From: Actinomycetota bacterium
Lineage (GTDB): Bacteria; Actinomycetota; Actinomycetes; Nanopelagicales; Nanopelagicaceae
NCBI GenBank assembly: GCA_026392815.1
Contig: JAPLBI010000202.1
Location: 1 to 11,151 of the forward strand
Direction: 5' to 3'
Length of the DNA stretch: 11,151 bases
This document shows positions 7,788-11,151 of the stretch, piece by piece. The position numbers were made by a program, and so were the translations under genes. A model generated the notes under the pieces. The model searched no databases. It saw nothing but the letters and a program-made list of their open reading frames with translations, and was not told the DNA's origin. The number at the start of each line of letters is the position of its first letter. Positions within the stretch are counted from its first letter, which is position 1.

Positions 7788-7797
7788 AGGTTAAAAA

Positions 7798-8058
7798 CTA
7801 AAGGCGACGTAAGAAATCTGGGTCATCATCCGGAGGCAAGATTCTGCGCTTTGGTGGACGAGGACCTTTATCTCTGCGGGTGCGACCAATAAATAGATAA
7901 GCAATTGATCCAAAAGCTGAGAAGAACAAAATAATTAGCAGCCAACCCCATTTAGGAAGTTTCTGAATTAGCGACTCATCTCGTTTTGCGCAATCAATAA
8001 ACGAGTAAAGGGTTAAGGCAAGAGATGCGATAACAAAGAGCGCTTGAAATCTGAGCAT
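7798..8058 (-). CDS. Small membrane protein with PLD-nuclease N-terminal (PLDc_N) domain
   Basis: This 86-aa protein has two membrane helices (about residues 5-22 and 38-57) joined by a loop with DCAKRDESLIQKLPKWGW, followed by the GRTRRDKG cytoplasmic region. The LPKWGWLLIIL...GSIAYLFIGR pattern is that of the PLDc_N family, found as a helical hairpin before phospholipase D domains and, in actinobacteria, as a free-standing protein ending in DDDPxFLRxL as here. No HKD nuclease motif is present and there is no room for one, so catalysis is not expected. A comparable small membrane protein lies between ccsA and menA in mycobacteria (I recall Rv0531). The function is unknown. It probably has its own leaderless promoter rather than being read only from menA, whose stop lies 19 nt upstream. 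Confidence 0.82.
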   Translation of the reverse strand: MLRFQALFVIASLALTLYSFIDCAKRDESLIQKLPKWGWLLIILFFSAFGSIAYLFIGRTRRDKGPRPPKRRILPPDDDPDFLRRL

Positions 8059-8064
8059 GGGCAG

Positions 8065-8070
8065 AGTCTA
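8065..8070 (-). promoter_or_regulatory. -10 element TAGACT of a leaderless PLDc_N gene promoter
   Basis: On the minus strand TAGACT (TANNNT) is followed by six bases (CTGCCC) and then the ATG at 8056-8058. The geometry is the same as at the HAD gene. No Shine-Dalgarno sequence precedes the start. A -35 box cannot be named with confidence because it would fall inside the end of menA. Confidence 0.45.
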
Positions 8071-8077
8071 GCGAAAG

Positions 8078-8830
8078 TTAGAGGACTAGGCCGAGTGCAA
8101 ATAGGGCGGCAAAGAGCATCTGTAACTTGCCAGTCTTTGCCAGAAGTGGAATCAGCGCTGCGCCACTTGTCCCAGCCCAGACCGAACGTGCCAGAGATAC
8201 GCTGAGAGGTAGCGCTAACAAAGTAAGTAAAGCAAAAGGCTCGAAGGTAAGCAGAGCAAAGAGGTGGGCCGAAACTAGTAGCGATATGTAAAGAGCACGC
8301 GCACCTTTATCTCCCAGCCGCACCGCCATCGTGCGCTTTCCAACTAATTCATCTTGGCCACGATCTCTTAAGTTGTTAATTGCCAGGATGGCACATGCCA
8401 GAGCACCCATCGGAACTGCCACGATAAATATCTGCAAATTCAACTCTTCGGTCTGTACGTAGTAACTTCCGACCGTTGCAACAATCCCGAAGAACACAAA
8501 TCACCAGGAAGTTTGCAGCGCGAGAACCAAGCCAGCGATAGCGGCAACGAAGAAGGAGATAAACGCTGCGTTCTTCACAGATTTTGCACTTGCTAGACCA
8601 GTTGCTGTTAATCGGATCGGACCAATGCGTGAATCATCGGTGCCGCGGATTCCATCTGAATAATCATTTGCGTAATTAACGCCGATTTGCAGCGACAAAC
8701 TAACTAAGAGTGCGAGTGCTGCAGGGACGGGTTTCCAGTCACTTCCTGCAAATGCGGTAGCAACTAATACCGGAGCAATAGCCGCAGCAAGTGTGCGCGG
8801 GCGCGCACCGAGGATCCATTTATTAGCCAT
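8078..8830 (-). pseudogene. menA: menA, 1,4-dihydroxy-2-naphthoate polyprenyltransferase, interrupted by in-frame TGA with internal deletion
   Basis: MenA is the membrane UbiA-family enzyme that prenylates dihydroxynaphthoate to demethylmenaquinone. The reading frame opens with [21 protein letters not shown] (ATG 8828-8830) and holds the first Asp-rich motif NYANDYSDGIRGTDD. It then stops at TGA 8501-8503 after LALQTSW (109 aa). In the same frame it resumes with FVFFGIVATVGSYYVQ and runs to TAA at 8078, including the second motif NNLRDRGQDELVGKRT. Compared with remembered MenA sequences (about 290 aa), roughly 30 residues between TSW and FVFFG are absent, including YTGG...PYGY...GE and about one helix. 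The second half (8078-8497) could be read from a GTG. Both catalytic motifs survive, but on separate polypeptides. The start overlaps the menE stop by 8 nt. A real mutation and an assembly deletion cannot be told apart here. Confidence 0.85.
8501..8503 (-). other. In-frame TGA at the menA deletion junction
   Basis: The codons read TCC TGG TGA TTT GTG TTC TTC GGG. The flanking codons align to MenA positions that are normally far apart. The other complete genes of the window lack internal TGA and use TGA or TAA or TAG as terminators, so recoding of TGA as Trp is not supported, and it would not restore the missing segment. Confidence 0.85.
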
Positions 8831-9920
8831 GGTTTGCCTCAGTCGCTAATTCGGCAAGTTTACGGCGATCAATTTTGCCGAGTGCGGTACGGGGGAGTTG
8901 GCTTAAATATAAGAAATTCTTCACCTTTGCCGCTTTTGAGATTTGTGAAGAGAGATATTCATTTATCGCAGATTGCTCTGGCTTAACATCGCCAGCAATT
9001 GCCAATTGAAGTGATTGACCCCATTGTGGATCAGATACTGCAAATGCTGCACAATCGATTCCGGAGAAAGTTGTCGAAACAATTCTTTCGACTTCAGCTA
9101 GCGAGATATTTTCGCCACCAGAGATAATCAGATCATCGCTTCTACCGGTGACTACAAGTTTTCCATCTTCGATATATCCAAGATCAGTTGTGACAAAGTA
9201 GCCATTACGGATCTTCTCATCCCAAGATTTTGGATCATTTAGATAAGTTGTGGCTAGCGATTTGCAAGATATTGAAATAACTCCAAGATCGTCAATTTCA
9301 AATTCGGTTCCGTCAAGCGGTGTTCCGTTGTAAATGCATCCACCTGAGGTTTCGGTCATTCCGTAAGTTTCGATAACCTTGATACCTGCGTTATGTGAAG
9401 CTTCACGCAGTTCTGCAGAAAGTGCCGCGCCTCCAACCAATACCGCTTGTGCAGAAATCAAATGTTCCAACAGATCGCTATCGCCATTTAGCGCACGAAA
9501 TAGTTGAGTCGGTACAACCGCAGTGAAATCAGCGAACGGGTATTTGCCAGTAACTTCGCGCGCATCAATTGGCAGCGTTCCAAGTTCTAAACTTCTAACT
9601 AAAACGTTAATGCCCGCGATATGAGTTAACGGCAGCAATAACGACCAGATCTGACCTGGCTTTGCACCAACATATTTATTTGCACTCTTGGCGCTCTCTA
9701 AAAGTGCGCTGGCCGATAATCCAACTTCTTTAGCTATCCCAGTTGATCCGCTGGTATTGACTACTAGCGCCACGCGATCTGGGGCGCCGGCGACTGACAC
9801 TGGACCAAGGGCCAGGGCCGAACCATCTCCAATAAGGGCTTTGGCAAGGCGCGCCATTAACTCGGCGAGGTCCCACGTGGGATCTATCGCACGAATCTCT
9901 CGTTGTGACGTCTGCTCCAT
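8823..9920 (-). CDS. menE: o-Succinylbenzoate-CoA ligase MenE
   Basis: This 365-aa member of the acyl-adenylate-forming (ANL) superfamily activates o-succinylbenzoate with ATP and CoA. The ATP-binding loop is [12 protein letters not shown] (residues 55-66). ETYGMTET (184-191) is the adenine/substrate motif. TTDLG (Asp246), then [16 protein letters not shown] (258-273) mark the ribose-binding Asp and the hinge to the C-terminal domain. The adenylation lysine is Lys349 in [12 protein letters not shown]. It lacks much of the N-terminal subdomain of E. coli or Bacillus MenE, but this short form is normal for actinobacteria (M. tuberculosis MenE is of similar size). It is cytoplasmic. It is first in the minus-strand menE-menA pair and diverges from menB across 42 nt. 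The start is supported by the motif spacing from the N-terminus. The gene is intact, unlike menA downstream. Confidence 0.93.
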   Translation of the reverse strand: MEQTSQREIRAIDPTWDLAELMARLAKALIGDGSALALGPVSVAGAPDRVALVVNTSGSTGIAKEVGLSASALLESAKSANKYVGAKPGQIWSLLLPLTHIAGINVLVRSLELGTLPIDAREVTGKYPFADFTAVVPTQLFRALNGDSDLLEHLISAQAVLVGGAALSAELREASHNAGIKVIETYGMTETSGGCIYNGTPLDGTEFEIDDLGVISISCKSLATTYLNDPKSWDEKIRNGYFVTTDLGYIEDGKLVVTGRSDDLIISGGENISLAEVERIVSTTFSGIDCAAFAVSDPQWGQSLQLAIAGDVKPEQSAINEYLSSQISKAAKVKNFLYLSQLPRTALGKIDRRKLAELATEANHG

Positions 9921-9928
9921 TGCACGCG

Positions 9929-9935
9929 TAGGCTA
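9929..9935. promoter_or_regulatory. Possible shared divergent -10 region TAGGCTA between menE and menB
   Basis: Read on the plus strand, TAGGCT (9929-9934) lies 28 nt before the menB GTG. Read on the minus strand, TAGCCT (9930-9935) lies 9 nt before the menE ATG. Both fit TANNNT, so the two promoters may overlap and compete. The 42-nt gap leaves no room for separate full promoters. The hexamer is loose, so the call is tentative. Confidence 0.3.
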
Positions 9936-9953
9936 TCGCTCGAAGTCGAAGAT

Positions 9954-9958
9954 GGAGG
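9954..9958 (+). promoter_or_regulatory. Shine-Dalgarno GGAGG of menB
   Basis: GGAGG followed by AATC and GTG is the strongest ribosome binding site in the window. It decides the GTG start of menB at 9963. It lies inside a four-codon ORF (ATG 9952, Met-Glu-Glu-Ser, TGA 9964-9966) whose stop overlaps the menB start as GTGA. Confidence 0.7.
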
Positions 9959-9962
9959 AATC

Positions 9963-10841
9963 GTGAGCAAGCCGATCAAGCGTGAATTTGGTAACCGTTC
10001 TATCCCTGCGTGGGCAACTGGCGCGGGTGGAGAGAAATTTACCGATATCACCTATCAAGTAGGCGACGGAATGGCCAAGATCGCGATCAATCGACCAGAG
10101 GTGCGCAACGCATTTCGCCCCCAAACAATTATTGAATTACAAGAAGCATTCTCACTCGCGCGCGATAACTCAGATGTCGGCGTAATCATCTTTACCGGCA
10201 CTGGCGATGAAGCTTTCTGTTCTGGCGGAGATATCAGCGTGCGCGGAGATGATGGATATCTCGGCGAAGATCCCTTGGCGCAAAAAGGTATTGGCCGCTT
10301 AAATGTTTTAGATCTACAAATTCAGATTCGTCGCACGCCTAAGCCAGTTGTTGCCATGGTCGCTGGTTGGGCAATCGGCGGCGGACATGTTCTGCACGTA
10401 GTTTGTGATTTAACAATCGCGGCAGATAACGCCAAGTTTGGCCAGACCGGCCCAATGGTTGGTTCATTCGATGGTGGATATGGATCAGGTTTACTTGCTG
10501 CAAGCGTTGGACAGAAGAAGGCGCGCGAAATTTGGTTTATGACTCGTCAATACGATGCGCAAGAAGCGCTCGCCATGGGACTTGTTAATACTGTTGTTCC
10601 ACTTAAAGAACTTGAAGCTGAAACAGTTTCTTGGTGCCGAGAGATGCTGCGCAATTCTCCACTTGCACTTCGTTTGCTGAAATCTTCTATGAACGCAGCC
10701 GATGATGGCCTTGCCGGAATTCAACAACTTGCTGGTGATGCCACCCTGCTCTTTTACTTAAGCGAAGAAGGCCAAGAAGGTCGCGATGCTTACAAGGAAA
10801 AGCGCGCTCCAGATTTTGGAAAGTTTCCCAAGCGTCCCTAA
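9963..10841 (+). CDS. menB: 1,4-Dihydroxy-2-naphthoyl-CoA synthase MenB
   Basis: This 292-aa crotonase-fold enzyme cyclises o-succinylbenzoyl-CoA to 1,4-dihydroxy-2-naphthoyl-Co[15 protein letters not shown] (42-55) and the oxyanion-hole motif FCSGGD (85-90) are typical. [20 protein letters not shown] (137-156) is the crotonase core. [16 protein letters not shown] (160-175) holds the catalytic Asp170. The Gly in QTGP (residue 163) is what bicarbonate-dependent type I MenB (E. coli-like) carries, whereas mycobacterial-type MenB has Asp there. The C-terminal [12 protein letters not shown] matches the family end. The start is GTG, chosen because a strong GGAGG sits 4 nt before it and the protein opens at the usual distance from the core. 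menC follows after 2 nt. Confidence 0.95.
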   Translation: MSKPIKREFGNRSIPAWATGAGGEKFTDITYQVGDGMAKIAINRPEVRNAFRPQTIIELQEAFSLARDNSDVGVIIFTGTGDEAFCSGGDISVRGDDGYLGEDPLAQKGIGRLNVLDLQIQIRRTPKPVVAMVAGWAIGGGHVLHVVCDLTIAADNAKFGQTGPMVGSFDGGYGSGLLAASVGQKKAREIWFMTRQYDAQEALAMGLVNTVVPLKELEAETVSWCREMLRNSPLALRLLKSSMNAADDGLAGIQQLAGDATLLFYLSEEGQEGRDAYKEKRAPDFGKFPKRP

Positions 10842-10843
10842 AT

Positions 10844-11151
10844 ATGTCGCAAGAACTCTTCTCCACAATGCGCGTTGTTGCGCTACCTACTAAGACAAAC
10901 TTCCGCGGGATAAATACTCGCGAAGTAGCGCTCATTAAAGGCGTCGCTGGATGGGGAGAGTTTTCACCATTTCTGGAATACCAACCAAATGAATGTGTCC
11001 CCTGGCTGCAATCTGCAATTGAAGCCGCAACCAAGCCTTGGCCAGAACTCAAGCGGAGCAAAGTAAAAGTAAATGGAACTATTCCTGCGCTAAATGATCC
11101 AAATGAAATCGAACAAATCATCGAAACTTTTCCTGGGGTTAATACTTTTAA
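10844..11151 (+). CDS. menC: o-Succinylbenzoate synthase MenC, N-terminal part (cut by window edge)
   Basis: The ATG at 10844-10846 opens a frame that stays open for 102 codons to the window end. MenC is an enolase-superfamily enzyme that dehydrates SHCHC to o-succinylbenzoate. The fragment shows TNFRGINTREVALI (residues 18-31), GWGEFSPFLEY (35-45), WLQSAIEAA (53-61) and VKVNGTIPAL (71-80), followed by ETFPGVNTFK, all matching the capping domain and barrel entry of actinobacterial MenC. The catalytic lysines and the metal-binding Asp/Glu residues lie beyond the window. It starts 2 nt after the menB stop, so it is read from the same mRNA. In mycobacteria menC and menD are close together, so menD could follow here. 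Confidence 0.92.
   Translation, partial: MSQELFSTMRVVALPTKTNFRGINTREVALIKGVAGWGEFSPFLEYQPNECVPWLQSAIEAATKPWPELKRSKVKVNGTIPALNDPNEIEQIIETFPGVNTF

Noticed and set aside
7781..7790. CCTTTAAAGG palindrome between convergent ccsB and the PLDc_N gene as a terminator
   Set aside because: It has no real loop or long stem and no T-tract, so it would not make a stable intrinsic terminator. No convincing terminator was found anywhere in the window.
8501..8503. TGA read as tryptophan (alternative genetic code)
   Set aside because: Other genes end in TGA and use TGG for conserved tryptophans, and reading through would still leave MenA about 30 residues short.
8823..9920. MenE as a truncated enzyme
   Set aside because: It is shorter than the E. 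coli or Bacillus forms, but all ATP-binding and lysine motifs are present and the short form is usual in actinobacteria.
10687..11121. 144-codon minus-strand frame at the right edge
   Set aside because: It is antisense to the ends of menB and the start of menC, both of which match their families.

Overview
The window looks like the chromosome of an actinobacterium with a moderate-to-low GC, compact genome, plausibly a freshwater Nanopelagicales-type lineage; this is inferred from gene content and base usage, not from a marker gene. Almost every base is coding, genes overlap by 1-8 nt, and no rRNA, tRNA, CRISPR array, insertion sequence or phage gene is visible. From memory of the Mycobacterium tuberculosis map, the order histidine phosphatase - thioredoxin-like lipoprotein - CcdA - ResB - CcsA/CcsB followed by men genes matches Rv0525-Rv0529 and the scattered menA/menE/menB/menC region (Rv0534c-Rv0553), so this is mostly conserved chromosomal core.

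Layout. 1-2613 (minus): the 5' part of an M20 metallopeptidase, translationally coupled (ATGA overlap) to a 733-aa helicase-associated (XPB-N-like) protein. 2663-3430 (minus): a HAD-IB phosphatase, divergent across a 73-nt gap from 3504-7787 (plus), a five-gene cytochrome c maturation (System II) operon: histidine phosphatase, ResA/TlpA-like lipoprotein, CcdA, ResB, CcsB. 7798-8058 (minus): a small PLDc_N membrane protein. 8078-9920 (minus): menA and menE. 9963-11151 (plus): menB and the 5' part of menC.

How they work together. CcdA carries reductant across the membrane to the ResA-like thioredoxin, which keeps apocytochrome c haem-binding cysteines reduced, while ResB and CcsB deliver and attach haem. 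MenC, MenE, MenB and MenA carry out successive steps of menaquinone synthesis. The two blocks together supply a menaquinone / cytochrome c respiratory chain.

The main anomaly is menA. It is interrupted by an in-frame TGA at 8501-8503, exactly where roughly 30 residues of the conserved UbiA/MenA fold (including the YTGG...PYGY...GE stretch and about one membrane helix) are missing, while both halves stay in the same frame. It is either a very recent deletion pseudogene in a core pathway or an assembly/sequencing deletion. Other points of note are leaderless-type promoters (TANNNT, 6-7 nt, then ATG) in front of three genes, a 14-bp perfect palindrome centred on the HAD start codon, and a 7-9-7 inverted repeat directly before the helicase-associated gene. 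I saw no clearly undescribed multi-gene system.
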